Assembly (NCBI RefSeq): GCF_900109345.1
Contig: NZ_FNZN01000006.1
Coordinates: 62,001 to 126,000, forward strand
Origin: Maribacter orientalis
GTDB lineage: Bacteria; Bacteroidota; Bacteroidia; Flavobacteriales; Flavobacteriaceae
Reading direction: 5' to 3'
DNA length: 64,000 nt
Numbering within the stretch: the stretch's first letter is position 1; each line of letters opens with the position of its first letter. The position numbers and the translations under genes are program-made. Positions 18,086 through 26,970 of this stretch are shown here, one piece after another. The notes beneath the pieces were generated by a model. It saw only the letters and a list, made by a program, of their open reading frames with translations. It had not been told where the DNA came from and searched no databases.

Positions 18086-19309
18086 ATGCAATTCAAACTA
18101 CAAAATGGCCTTTTATTTTTGTTGTTGGTTACTACTATGGCATGTTTTGGCCAAACTAGCGAGCAAAAAGCTTTGGAAGAAAAGCGTGAACAACTGCAAA
18201 CTGAGATTAGAAATATAAACCGGTTACTTTTTGCTGAAAAAAAGGAAAAAGGAAATGTTTTAGATCAAATGGAAGCACTAGACAAGAAAATTACGGTGCG
18301 TCAACAATTGATAAGGGTTACTAACCAACAATCTAATTTGTTGAATAGACAAATCAACACAAATATTAGAAATATTGGGAAGCTAAAACAAGAATTGCAG
18401 GAGATAAAGGATGAATATGCCAAGATGATTCAGAAATCCTATCAAAATAAATCTAAGCAGAATAGATTAATGTTTTTGTTGTCGTCTGAGAGCTTCTTTC
18501 AGGCATTTAAAAGGCTTCAGTATATGAAGCAATATACAGATTATAGAAAAGAGCAGGGTGCACAGATATTGGCTAAAACAGATGAGTTATCTCGTTTAAA
18601 CGCAGATCTTAACGAAGAGAGAAAAGTAAAGGAAGTGTTACTTGCCCAAAACAAAAAGGCAAAGGACCAATTGTTCAGCGAAATTCAAACTCAAAAAGCA
18701 TTGTTAGGGACTATTCGTAAAAATGAAACTAAATATACCAGTGCAATTGATGCCAAAAGAAAAGAGGCTCGAAAGATAGATCAGCAAATTGAACGATTAA
18801 TTAGAAGTGCCATCGCAGCGTCTAATAAAAAATCAGGTAGTACTACCAAAAATTCTAGCAAGTTTGTTCTAACGCCAGAGGCGACTATTATTGCAAATAA
18901 TTTTTCTGCAAACAAAGGCAAATTAATTTGGCCTGTTGAAAAGGGTATAAAGAGTCAAGGGTTTGGCGTGTATAGTGATCCGGTTTACCCAGGTATAAAA
19001 CACCAAAGTAACGGCGTAATAATAGCAACAGACGAAGGCTCAAAAGCACGTGCTATTTTTGAAGGCGAGGTCATAGCTATTTTGGCTGTTCCAGGAGGAA
19101 ATAAAGGGGTTCAAATTAAACATGGTAATTTTATAAGTACCTACTATAACTTATCTGATTTGTATGTTAAAAAAGGTGATAAAGTTATTAGTAAAGAGGA
19201 GCTCGGCACTGTTTATACCAATCGAAATAATGGTCAAACTCGCCTAAAATTTTACCTATACCAAGATACGTCTCGTTTAAACCCAGAAGAATGGGTATAT
19301 AGGCTATAA
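18086..19309 (+). CDS. EnvC-like murein hydrolase activator with degenerate LytM domain
   Basis: 407 aa with a signal peptide (cleavage near ACFGQ), a long coiled coil at about 24-235, and a C-terminal LytM/M23 fold from about 285. The zinc ligands of active M23 enzymes are missing: the HxxxD site reads HQSNGVII, the T-Y-HL motif reads TYYNLSDL and the final HxH reads LKFYL. That is the state of EnvC, which activates amidases rather than cutting peptidoglycan itself. It probably acts in daughter-cell separation in the periplasm. Confidence 0.88.
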   Translation: MQFKLQNGLLFLLLVTTMACFGQTSEQKALEEKREQLQTEIRNINRLLFAEKKEKGNVLDQMEALDKKITVRQQLIRVTNQQSNLLNRQINTNIRNIGKLKQELQEIKDEYAKMIQKSYQNKSKQNRLMFLLSSESFFQAFKRLQYMKQYTDYRKEQGAQILAKTDELSRLNADLNEERKVKEVLLAQNKKAKDQLFSEIQTQKALLGTIRKNETKYTSAIDAKRKEARKIDQQIERLIRSAIAASNKKSGSTTKNSSKFVLTPEATIIANNFSANKGKLIWPVEKGIKSQGFGVYSDPVYPGIKHQSNGVIIATDEGSKARAIFEGEVIAILAVPGGNKGVQIKHGNFISTYYNLSDLYVKKGDKVISKEELGTVYTNRNNGQTRLKFYLYQDTSRLNPEEWVYRL

Positions 19310-19311
19310 TC

Positions 19312-20166
19312 ATGATGAGTATGAAGAATAAAGCAATTATTACAGATATTCAAGGATGTTTTACATTACGTAATGGGGTACAAATGCCATATTTGGGCTT
19401 AGGTACGTACAAAGCCGATAATGAACAAGAAGTTGTAGATGCTGTAAAAGGAGCATTGAAATTGGGGTACAGACATATAGACACTGCTTCGGCTTATAAA
19501 AATGAAGAAGGTGTAGGGAAAGGCATAAAAGAAAGTGGTGTTAATAGAGAAGAGATATTTGTAGTTACGAAGGTTTGGAACGCTGATCAAGGATATGAAA
19601 CAACGTTAAAAGCATTTGATGAGAGCTTAAATCGTTTAGGATTAGAGTATTTGGATTTATATTTAATCCACTGGCCAGTTAAAGGTAAATACAAAGAAAC
19701 TTGGAAGGCCCTTGAGTATTTATATGAACAAAAGAAGATTAGGGCAATAGGAGTCAGTAATTTTTTAAAGCACCATTTAGAAGATTTAATGAAGGATTGT
19801 AAAATAGTACCTATGGTAAATCAAATGGAATTTCATCCCCTTTTGGTGCAGCAAAATTTGATAGATTTTTGTAATAAAAATTCTATTCAATATGAATCTT
19901 GGTCACCATTTATGCAGGGTAAGATCTTTGAACAAGATATTTGCAATGACTTGGCAAAAAAATATGGGAAATCAGTAGCGCAGATTATTTTGCGTTGGAA
20001 TTTACAGAAAGGCGTGGTTGCCATTCCTAAGTCAGTCCATATCAATCGAATTACATCCAACGTGGATATTTTCGATTTTGAATTATCTGAAGAAGATATA
20101 AACTTCTTAGATAGTTTAGAAACGGGACAACGAAGTGGTCCTGATCCAGATAATTTTAATTTTTAG
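19312..20166 (+). CDS. Aldo/keto reductase
   Basis: 284 aa, TIM-barrel reductase. The catalytic tetrad is visible: Asp and Tyr in HIDTASAYKNE, Lys in FVVTKVW and His in LYLIHWPVK. The NADPH phosphate-binding segment VAIPKSVHINRI lies near residue 245. It reduces small aldehydes or ketones with NADPH; the natural substrate cannot be assigned (2,5-diketogluconate or methylglyoxal reductase-like). The start could be any of ATGs 19312, 19315 or 19321. Its 3' end overlaps the convergent thioesterase gene by 11 bp. Confidence 0.92.
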   Translation: MMSMKNKAIITDIQGCFTLRNGVQMPYLGLGTYKADNEQEVVDAVKGALKLGYRHIDTASAYKNEEGVGKGIKESGVNREEIFVVTKVWNADQGYETTLKAFDESLNRLGLEYLDLYLIHWPVKGKYKETWKALEYLYEQKKIRAIGVSNFLKHHLEDLMKDCKIVPMVNQMEFHPLLVQQNLIDFCNKNSIQYESWSPFMQGKIFEQDICNDLAKKYGKSVAQIILRWNLQKGVVAIPKSVHINRITSNVDIFDFELSEEDINFLDSLETGQRSGPDPDNFNF

Positions 20167-20671
20167 TAAATAAGGCTTTCAATTCAGTCGCATTATCAGG
20201 CTTCATTTTACCAGCCAAAACTAGACTCAATTGCTTTCTTCTAAGTGCACCATCAAAACGTGTTATTTCTAATTCTGTTTCAGGTACCAATTCTGGAACT
20301 TCAGTTGGCTTTCCAGTTTCGTCTACAGCAACAAAGGTATAAATGGCTTCATTAGCCTTAGTACGCTTACCGTTATAACGATCTTCTATCCAGACATCGA
20401 TATACACCTCCATAGAGGTGTTATAAGCTCTAGAAACTGCTGCTTCGACAGTTACAACACTGCCTAAGGGTATAGCAAGGTTAAAGGCTACGTGATTAAC
20501 AGACGCCGTAACTGTAATTCTACGGCTGTGTCTACCGGCAGCAATACTAGCAGCACGATCCATTCGCGCCAATAATTCGCCCCCAAATAAGTTTTGAAGT
20601 GCGTTGGTCTCACTAGGAAGAACCATATCGGTCATTGTGGTACGAGATGCTGCAGGTGTTTTTGCTTCCAT
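20156..20671 (-). CDS. Acyl-CoA thioesterase, hotdog fold (YciA/BFIT-like)
   Basis: 171 aa. The N-terminal segment NLFGGELLARMDRAASIAAG is the hotdog signature of YciA-type acyl-CoA hydrolases, with a central helix and a C-terminal EAIYTFVAVDETGKPTEVP strand pair. It cleaves acyl-CoA to free acid and CoA in the cytoplasm. It converges on the aldo/keto reductase gene with overlapping stop regions and has its own promoter only about 17 nt upstream. Confidence 0.92.
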   Translation of the reverse strand: MEAKTPAASRTTMTDMVLPSETNALQNLFGGELLARMDRAASIAAGRHSRRITVTASVNHVAFNLAIPLGSVVTVEAAVSRAYNTSMEVYIDVWIEDRYNGKRTKANEAIYTFVAVDETGKPTEVPELVPETELEITRFDGALRRKQLSLVLAGKMKPDNATELKALFTKN

Positions 20672-20687
20672 TAATTGAAATTTTCCG

Positions 20688-20718
20688 CAAAGATACGGGC
20701 ATCAATGGTAGTTATAAA
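20688..20718 (-). promoter_or_regulatory. Promoter for the acyl-CoA thioesterase gene
   Basis: On the minus strand TTTA (20718-20715), 19-nt spacer and exact TATCTTTG (20695-20688). The transcript leader would be about 10 nt. Confidence 0.5.
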
Positions 20719-20730
20719 ATGTGTAAAGGT

Positions 20731-21693
20731 TTATTTTTTAGATAATAACCAAGCGTCTTTAGACTGGGTACGTTTAATTTCCCTTAACGCTTTTAATGCA
20801 TCTGATGAATTGGTATAGCTTTCGTAGGTTACCATATGAAGTCCGTAGTCATTGGTGCCGTAATAATCCGCATTAAAACCACTTGCTTTTAGCTGCTCTA
20901 TCTTTCTATCGGCATTGGCTTTTACTCTAAACGCACCAGCAACGATGTAATGCATTTCACCTTCTTCAATAGTTGGTGATGTTGTGGTAGATGCTTCAAC
21001 AGTTACCGTTGGTAGCTCTAAAGGAGAAAGGTCGAAAAAGGTGGCTTCTTGAATTTGTTTGGTTACATATTCTTGAGCATCTTGCCTAGCAACCTGCTCA
21101 TTGGTACGTTGTTGTTGAAAAACACGATAACCTGTTACTCCCGTTGAAAATGCTAATAATAAAATAGCAGCGTATTTTAAATAAGGTCTAAAACCTTTAT
21201 TTTCTCTACGTTCCGGGCTAATAACGAATGGTATATTTTCTTCGATTTCAACTATTTCCCTTTTTAAAACCTCTCTAGTAATAGGAATGGAATTAAAGTT
21301 AGAAAGACCGAAAGATGATGTCAAGTAGTTTGGTTCAGAAACTGGTTGAAATAGTATTTTATCCTCATTATTTCTGGATAAGGACCCAATATTCTTTAGG
21401 TTTAAAGACGTTTCTTGAACTAAGATATTTTTCCAAACCTTAACTTGCTCCTCTATTGAGGACAAGGCAGATTCAAAAGGGATTTTCTCTGATTCTGACA
21501 CATAAGATACTAGCAAACCATCATTTGAGATGAGCTGTTTGTTAAACGCGATAGATTTATTGGGTGCACTGAACGTATTCGTAACTTGATTAATTCTAGC
21601 CGAATTTTTTTGAGTAAGGAATGCTCCAAAACCGGGAACAACAACACAGTTGTACCTGTATAATAAATCGCTTATATAGTGTTCTAAAACCAT
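20731..21693 (-). CDS. Bitopic membrane protein with HU-like and SPOR domains
   Basis: 320 aa from the ATG at 21693 (a longer frame from 21726 is unlikely). The N-terminus, MVLEHYISDLLYRYNCVVVPGFGAFL, begins as do the CCDC81-like prokaryotic HU domains of Bacteroidota, covering about 1-120. A transmembrane helix lies at about 172-193, a Thr/Ser-rich linker follows, and a SPOR domain (about 247-320) would bind glycan strands lacking stem peptides at the septum. Orientation: HU-like part in the cytoplasm, SPOR in the periplasm. DNA binding is not shown. Divergent from dprA. Confidence 0.85.
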   Translation of the reverse strand: MVLEHYISDLLYRYNCVVVPGFGAFLTQKNSARINQVTNTFSAPNKSIAFNKQLISNDGLLVSYVSESEKIPFESALSSIEEQVKVWKNILVQETSLNLKNIGSLSRNNEDKILFQPVSEPNYLTSSFGLSNFNSIPITREVLKREIVEIEENIPFVISPERRENKGFRPYLKYAAILLLAFSTGVTGYRVFQQQRTNEQVARQDAQEYVTKQIQEATFFDLSPLELPTVTVEASTTTSPTIEEGEMHYIVAGAFRVKANADRKIEQLKASGFNADYYGTNDYGLHMVTYESYTNSSDALKALREIKRTQSKDAWLLSKK

Positions 21694-21785
21694 TGTTGCG
21701 CAAATATGAAAAAAATATGGGGGCATAAAAACCTCTTCGGTAACTTTTTATTAACATATTTTTTCACCTAATTTGTGAACAATTA

Positions 21786-22904
21786 ATGAAAACTACACAA
21801 CACACTGCTGATGAACTCATTGCAATACTTCGGTTGCAACATGTTCCAAATATCGGAGATATACTCGCGAAGAAATTAATTTCTCATTGCGGGAGTGCGT
21901 CTGAAATTTTTGAGGATAACAAACGAAATCTTCTAAAAATTGATGGTATTGGCGTCCATACCATAAAGCACTTATTTGATAAAGAACATTTAGAGGCAGC
22001 TGAAAAGGAATATGAGTATAGTTTAAAAAATGACATTAGCTGTGTTTATTTTCAAGATGCTTCTTATCCTAATTATTTAAAGCATTGTATTGATGGGCCT
22101 ATTCTTATTTTTCAAAAGGGGAATATTGATTTAAGTAATCGAAAGATTATTAGCGTGGTTGGTACTCGTAATATTACCAGTTATGGCACAGCTTTTTGCG
22201 AAAAATTTATTTCAGATGTTGCTCCGTTGAATCCTATTATTGTTAGTGGTTTTGCCTACGGGGTTGATATTTGTATTCAGAGGGAAGCAGTCAAAAACGG
22301 ACTTCAAACCATAGGATGTTTGGCGCATGGGCTAAATCAAATGTACCCAAAAGTGCATGCTAAATATCAGGCCGAGGTTTTGAAGAATGGCGGATTTTAC
22401 ACCGAGTTCTGGAGTACAAGTAACCCAGAGCGTGAGAATTTTTTGAAGCGAAATCGAATTATAGCAGGAGTTAGTGAAGCTACTGTGGTGGTTGAATCTG
22501 CAGAAAAAGGTGGAAGCTTGGTAACAGCCGATATTGCCAATAGCTATAATCGAGATGTTTTTGCAGTACCAGGTAGAACAACAGATAAGTATAGTTTGGG
22601 CTGTAACAATTTAATTAAACAACAAAAGGCGCATGTGATGACTTCTGCTGCCGATTTAATTTATTTGTTAGATTGGGAAGTAGAGCAAAAGCCGAACAAA
22701 ATCATTCAAAAGCAATTGTTCATTGAATTAAATGATGTTGAACAAGGCATTTATACCTATTTACAGAACAACGGAAAACAATTATTAGATAGCATCGCAT
22801 TAGATTGTAAATTACCCATATTTAGAACATCTTCTACCTTGCTAAATATGGAAATGAAAGGAGTAATTCGACCATTGCCTGGAAAATTGTTCGAAGCGAT
22901 TTAA
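21786..22904 (+). CDS. dprA: DNA-processing protein DprA
   Basis: 372 aa. Order: N-terminal helix-hairpin-helix-like segment (LRLQHVPNIGDILAKKLI), Rossmann-type core with GTRNITSYG, SGFAYGVD, TIGCLAHGLNQMYP and VVVESAEKGGSL, and a C-terminal winged-helix remnant. DprA loads RecA onto incoming single-stranded DNA during natural transformation and protects it. recA lies 5 kb downstream but in another transcript. The ATG at 21786 closely follows the divergent start of the HU/SPOR gene. Confidence 0.95.
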   Translation: MKTTQHTADELIAILRLQHVPNIGDILAKKLISHCGSASEIFEDNKRNLLKIDGIGVHTIKHLFDKEHLEAAEKEYEYSLKNDISCVYFQDASYPNYLKHCIDGPILIFQKGNIDLSNRKIISVVGTRNITSYGTAFCEKFISDVAPLNPIIVSGFAYGVDICIQREAVKNGLQTIGCLAHGLNQMYPKVHAKYQAEVLKNGGFYTEFWSTSNPERENFLKRNRIIAGVSEATVVVESAEKGGSLVTADIANSYNRDVFAVPGRTTDKYSLGCNNLIKQQKAHVMTSAADLIYLLDWEVEQKPNKIIQKQLFIELNDVEQGIYTYLQNNGKQLLDSIALDCKLPIFRTSSTLLNMEMKGVIRPLPGKLFEAI

Positions 22905-22910
22905 ATTTTT

Positions 22911-22932
22911 ACAAACTATTCAGTTTGTTTTT
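22911..22932 (+). terminator. Intrinsic terminator of dprA
   Basis: ACAAACT (22911-22917) pairs with AGTTTGT (22922-22928), loop ATTC, followed by TTTT, six bp after the dprA stop. Confidence 0.6.
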
Positions 22933-23024
22933 AACGAGTTGCTATAACAACTACAATCATATTGGTTAAACAGCTATTTATTTGTACACTAAATCGGAGG
23001 AAATAGAGAAAAGACTAGGGTTTA

Positions 23025-23062
23025 AAAACACAAAACCGACCACTAGGTCGGTTTTGTGTTTT
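23025..23062. terminator. Bidirectional terminator between dprA and trpS
   Basis: A perfect 17-bp stem (23025-23041 with 23046-23062) with loop ACTA; the A-rich and T-rich flanks serve both strands. It shares the AACCGACC/GGTCGGTT core with the terminator at 1814-1839. Confidence 0.88.
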
Positions 23063-23093
23063 AAGATTATTTGAAAAAGGAAACTTATTTTCG

Positions 23094-24062
23094 TTAGTAT
23101 CCCAACTTTTCACGAACACGTTCTAATACACCATCGGCCACTTTTTTTGCCTTTTCAGCCCCTAAAGCCAAAGCATCATCAATTTCGTTTAAGTTGTTCA
23201 TATAGTAATTGAACTTTTCACGTGGCTCTTCAAATTTATTTGCAATGACTTCATAAAGTGCTTGTTTGGCATGACCGTACCCATAATTACCAGCCAAGTA
23301 ATTTGCGCTCATTTCCTCTATTTGTGGTTGCGATGCTAATATTTTATAAAGCGCAAATACATTATCGGTAGAAGGATCTTTTGGGTCTTCCATAGGCGTA
23401 CTATCGGTTTGTATACCCATAATCTGCTTACGTAATTGCTTATCCGTTTGAAAAAGATTGATTAGATTCCCTTTGCTTTTACTCATTTTTGCACCATCGG
23501 TGCCCGGTATGTACATCGTATCTTCTTGAACCTTACCATCAGGCAATATAAATGTTTCGCCTAATTGTGCATGAAAACGTGATGCTACATCACGGGTCAT
23601 TTCGATATGTTGCATTTGGTCTTTACCAACAGGGACAATATTTGCGTCATATAACAGTATATCTGCAGCCATTAACATAGGGTACGTAAATAAGCCTGCG
23701 TTTACATCTTCTAATCTATCAGATTTATCCTTAAACGAGTGGGCAAGTGTTAACCTTTGATATGGAAAAAAACAGCTCAAATACCAAGAAAGTTCAGTCA
23801 CTTGTGGAACATCACTTTGTCTATAAAAAACAGTTTTTTCAATGTCAAGACCAAATGCCAGCCAAGTTGCTGCTGTAGCATAAGTGTTTTGTCTCAGTTC
23901 AGCCCCGTTTTTTATTTGAGTAAGGGAGTGCATATCCGCAATGAATAAAAAAGATTCATTTTTCGGATTTTGCGCCATTTCTATCGCAGGCATAATCGCT
24001 CCTAGAATATTTCCTAAATGAGGGGTTCCAGTGCTTTGTATGCCAGTTAAAATTCTTGCCAT
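23094..24062 (-). CDS. trpS: Tryptophanyl-tRNA synthetase
   Basis: 322 aa, class I synthetase of the bacterial TrpRS type. The HIGH-like motif is TGTPHLGNILG near the N-terminus and the KMSKS loop is GAKMSKSKGN near residue 195. The central segment YQRLTLAHSFKDKSDR and VGKDQMQHIEMTRD fit TrpRS. It charges tRNA-Trp. Single gene, with a -7 box about 20 bp upstream and a shared bidirectional terminator. Confidence 0.97.
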   Translation of the reverse strand: MARILTGIQSTGTPHLGNILGAIMPAIEMAQNPKNESFLFIADMHSLTQIKNGAELRQNTYATAATWLAFGLDIEKTVFYRQSDVPQVTELSWYLSCFFPYQRLTLAHSFKDKSDRLEDVNAGLFTYPMLMAADILLYDANIVPVGKDQMQHIEMTRDVASRFHAQLGETFILPDGKVQEDTMYIPGTDGAKMSKSKGNLINLFQTDKQLRKQIMGIQTDSTPMEDPKDPSTDNVFALYKILASQPQIEEMSANYLAGNYGYGHAKQALYEVIANKFEEPREKFNYYMNNLNEIDDALALGAEKAKKVADGVLERVREKLGY

Positions 24063-24082
24063 TTGCTTTATTTCTAAGAAAG

Positions 24083-24090
24083 CAAAGGTA
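24083..24090 (-). promoter_or_regulatory. -7 box for trpS
   Basis: Exact TAnnTTTG (TACCTTTG on the minus strand) about 20 nt before the trpS start; no clear TTTG partner at -33. Confidence 0.35.
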
Positions 24091-24121
24091 AAACAAATAC
24101 AAAAAAACTAACCTAAATAAC

Positions 24122-24129
24122 TACTTTTG
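24122..24129 (+). promoter_or_regulatory. -7 box abutting the acyltransferase start
   Basis: Exact TACTTTTG, ending only 4 nt before the ATG at 24134, so the transcript would be leaderless or nearly so. No clear -33 box. Confidence 0.38.
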
Positions 24130-24133
24130 ATTT

Positions 24134-24874
24134 ATGCTTAAAGTCGTTAGACAAACCGGTCAAACACTATACCGTATTTGGTTTCATATTTTAGTGGCCG
24201 TACCTATTCTACTATTTTTTCCATTTCTAGTCCTATTTGCGTCAAGGGAAAAGTGGTATTCTCAATTTTTTTGGATGGCGCGAAACCTATGGGCTAAACC
24301 CATTCTATATGGTATGTTCTGTTGGCCAAGTGTTACGTACGAACAGCGATTAGTTAAAGGTAGCAGTTATATGCTTGTAGCAAACCATACTAGTATGTTA
24401 GACATTATGCTAATGCTGGTGGTTAGTAGAAATCCGTTTGTATTTGTGGGTAAGAAAGAATTGGTGAATATACCTTTATTCGGGTTCTTTTATAAACGCG
24501 TATGTATAATGGTAGATCGAGATGATGCACAGAGTAGAACCGGTGTGTATAGAAGGGCTCAAAAACGTTTGCAACAAGGGTCGAGTATTTGTATTTTCCC
24601 AGAAGGAGGCGTGCCGGAAGAGCATATTTTGCTCGATAATTTTAAAGATGGAGCTTTTAAGATGGCTATTGCACATGAAATACCAGTAGTGCCCATGACT
24701 TTTTATGACAACAAAAAAAGGTTCTCGTTTACTTTCTTCAGTGGTGGTCCAGGAAAGTGTAGGGCAAAAGTACATCGGTTTGTTGAAACAAAATCATTAA
24801 AATCCGACAATACAATGAGCCTGCGTAAAAGTGTTAGGGAAACTATCTTGAATGATTTAATTAATAAGAATTAG
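24134..24874 (+). CDS. PlsC-type 1-acyl-sn-glycerol-3-phosphate acyltransferase
   Basis: 246 aa. Acyltransferase motif I is NHTSMLDI (the HX4D dyad, His about 95), motif III is FPEGGVPEE, and PVVPMTFYD is motif IV. One or two N-terminal membrane helices anchor it at the inner membrane. It transfers an acyl chain to lysophosphatidate to make phosphatidate, or to a related acceptor. The 3' end overlaps the convergent barrel-protein gene by 4 bp. Confidence 0.88.
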   Translation: MLKVVRQTGQTLYRIWFHILVAVPILLFFPFLVLFASREKWYSQFFWMARNLWAKPILYGMFCWPSVTYEQRLVKGSSYMLVANHTSMLDIMLMLVVSRNPFVFVGKKELVNIPLFGFFYKRVCIMVDRDDAQSRTGVYRRAQKRLQQGSSICIFPEGGVPEEHILLDNFKDGAFKMAIAHEIPVVPMTFYDNKKRFSFTFFSGGPGKCRAKVHRFVETKSLKSDNTMSLRKSVRETILNDLINKN

Positions 24875-25428
24875 AATCTATACCCTAAGTTGATTCCACC
24901 TTTACCGATAATGGTGAAATCTCTATCATTCTTAAAAAGGTTACGACCAATTCCCAAATCAATTTCTACCACAAACCCTCTTCTAGTAAGAAGCTTTACG
25001 CCGGTGCCAATACCAAGGGCAAAATCTATTATATCTTCCTCGTAACCACCGCCGAAATAATAGATATCTGTCGCAGGATCATATGTATTGTCGTAAGTAT
25101 AATCATAGACGGAGTTTAGCATGCCAAAAGCCTCAACAAAAAATCCTGAGGCATATTTTTTTCCAAAATACTGTCTATAGTAGGGAGAAACGTAATAGTT
25201 TATATCTAAATTTTCATCATCAAAAGCCAGTAAAAGGTCTACACCAATACCAGACTCATCATTAATTAAATATTGATAATCTAATTCAACAGCACCTAGA
25301 ATTAAGAAGAATCCATTTATTTTCAATTCATTCCTATCTTCTTTAGGGCTAATAGAGGTCTCATTGTCTTGAGAAAAAATGGAAATACTAAATATGCAAA
25401 AATAAATTAAAAGAATTTTTTTCATCAT
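24871..25428 (-). CDS. Small outer-membrane beta-barrel protein
   Basis: 185 aa with a signal peptide (cleavage after SIFSQ, about residue 20). The mature part alternates hydrophobic and polar residues as amphipathic strands (ELKINGFFLILGAVELDYQY and later GKGGINLGYRF) and ends in Phe, as expected of an outer-membrane beta-barrel of about eight strands. Function unknown. It is the last gene of the minus-strand run lipoprotein, ECF sigma, anti-sigma-like protein and barrel protein, with 5 bp to its upstream neighbour. Confidence 0.7.
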   Translation of the reverse strand: MMKKILLIYFCIFSISIFSQDNETSISPKEDRNELKINGFFLILGAVELDYQYLINDESGIGVDLLLAFDDENLDINYYVSPYYRQYFGKKYASGFFVEAFGMLNSVYDYTYDNTYDPATDIYYFGGGYEEDIIDFALGIGTGVKLLTRRGFVVEIDLGIGRNLFKNDRDFTIIGKGGINLGYRF

Positions 25429-25433
25429 AATTT

Positions 25434-26939
25434 TTAAAACTTAAAGCTAAGTCCACTGTAAACTCCAATAGAATACGGTAAAAAAGTACCGTCAACCTCT
25501 GAAAATGTATTTAATTGATATTTGAAAATAGGTTCTAAGTTAAAACTAATTTTCGGTGAAAATTTATAATTAAATCCAAGACCCATATTTGCACTAAAAT
25601 TTAGGTCGTTAATATTATTGGCTTCACCAATTTCTGTAGTTAACTCCCCAGCTGTTAAAGAAACTGCATTATCTATTAAAAATAATGAACTTACTCCGCC
25701 AATAATATTAACCCCAAATTTTTTATCTATTAAAGCATAGTTCACTTCAATAGGTAATTCAAGATACCCAAATTGTTGAGACATGTAGCCATCTCTAGTG
25801 GCGCTTTTAGCAGTGACATCTAATGCGGAGTTTGTAGTGCTAAAATTTTCTGAAGCTACCTTTTTACTTGAAACCGTAAGTGTTTCTGACGTAGGTGCGT
25901 AATCTATTGATTTTAATTGACCATTAGAAGATAATGCATTAATAGATGAGGAAAAGGCAACATCTTCAGTATCATAACCATAGTCAACTTTATTAATTCC
26001 CGAACGAATGGTCAGCTTTTTAGATACAGCATATGCTACCGATACTCCATAGCTAAAATTGATATTTCCTGACTTGGAGTTAGGAGTGAAAATTGAGTTT
26101 ACAGGAGATCCTTTTCCATGGCCATTAAAATATACAGGAGCAACATTTGGCCCTGCTGACCATCTTTTACTTGCCACATCTTGTTTTTTCTCTTCTTTAT
26201 CAGGGATTTCTTCAAAAATGGATTTTTTACCTACTTCAACTATTTCTATGTTTTCATCGTTAAGTTCATTGATTGCAACTTGGGAACTTATGCCTGAATT
26301 TTTATTGGCAATATTATTTTCTAAAGTAATTTTTGAAGTTTCAAGCTTTGAATTATCTAAACCATCTTTCGCCAGTGCTGCTTTGTTTTGAATGTCATTG
26401 TCTAATTTTTTTGCTGCATTATTTTCTGCAATCAAGTTATTGGAATTGGTGTTCGATTTTTGGGTATTGGTCTCGTTTGTTGTTAAAACATTATTGTTTT
26501 TAGACCGATTGGTATTAATTTTTTTGTTTGCAAATTGAATGACCTTATTAGAATTTTTAGTTTTTGCAGAAACTACATTAATGTCATGGTTAGCCTCTTC
26601 AGTAGCTTGTTCCACTATTTGAGTATTATCCTTATTAAGGCTGTCGATGAAGGTTTCTTTTCTAGAAGTAGGCTTAGCCTCATTATTCGTTTTAGATTGT
26701 TTTAGGGTGTCTACCAAGGTCTCGTTTGATGGTTCGTTCTCTGTAAACGGATTGAACAATAGAAGGCCAATAACTAGTGTAGCAGCAATGCTTCCCAGTT
26801 TCCACCAAATAGGAATAATTCTCTTTTTTCTCTTTTTTTCCAATGACGCATCAATAGCCCTCCAAACTTTATTGTCTGGGGTGGGTTTGAAGTCCGAGAG
26901 CTTATCTTGGAAAAGTTCGTCTAATTTCTTTTTCTGCAT
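25434..26939 (-). CDS. Anti-sigma-like protein with inner-membrane helix and C-terminal barrel-type domain
   Basis: 501 aa. Residues 1-43 form a charged cytoplasmic segment (FKPTPDNKVWRAID, then a KKRKKR stop), about 44-62 a single transmembrane helix, about 63-255 a low-complexity Asn/Lys/Thr/Glu-rich periplasmic stretch, and about 265-501 strands resembling a PorT-type barrel, ending in SGLSFKF. It lies 31 bp after an ECF sigma gene, so the N-terminus may hold that sigma factor. The combination of an inner-membrane anchor and an outer-membrane-type barrel in one chain is topologically odd. No catalytic motif is seen. Confidence 0.7.
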   Translation of the reverse strand: MQKKKLDELFQDKLSDFKPTPDNKVWRAIDASLEKKRKKRIIPIWWKLGSIAATLVIGLLLFNPFTENEPSNETLVDTLKQSKTNNEAKPTSRKETFIDSLNKDNTQIVEQATEEANHDINVVSAKTKNSNKVIQFANKKINTNRSKNNNVLTTNETNTQKSNTNSNNLIAENNAAKKLDNDIQNKAALAKDGLDNSKLETSKITLENNIANKNSGISSQVAINELNDENIEIVEVGKKSIFEEIPDKEEKKQDVASKRWSAGPNVAPVYFNGHGKGSPVNSIFTPNSKSGNINFSYGVSVAYAVSKKLTIRSGINKVDYGYDTEDVAFSSSINALSSNGQLKSIDYAPTSETLTVSSKKVASENFSTTNSALDVTAKSATRDGYMSQQFGYLELPIEVNYALIDKKFGVNIIGGVSSLFLIDNAVSLTAGELTTEIGEANNINDLNFSANMGLGFNYKFSPKISFNLEPIFKYQLNTFSEVDGTFLPYSIGVYSGLSFKF

Positions 26940-26970
26940 CTTTTAAGATTTCAGTTTATAATCAATTTGA

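Noticed and set aside
26059..26391. 110-codon plus-strand ORF opposite the anti-sigma-like gene
   Set aside because: Shadow of a low-complexity Asn/Lys-rich coding region.
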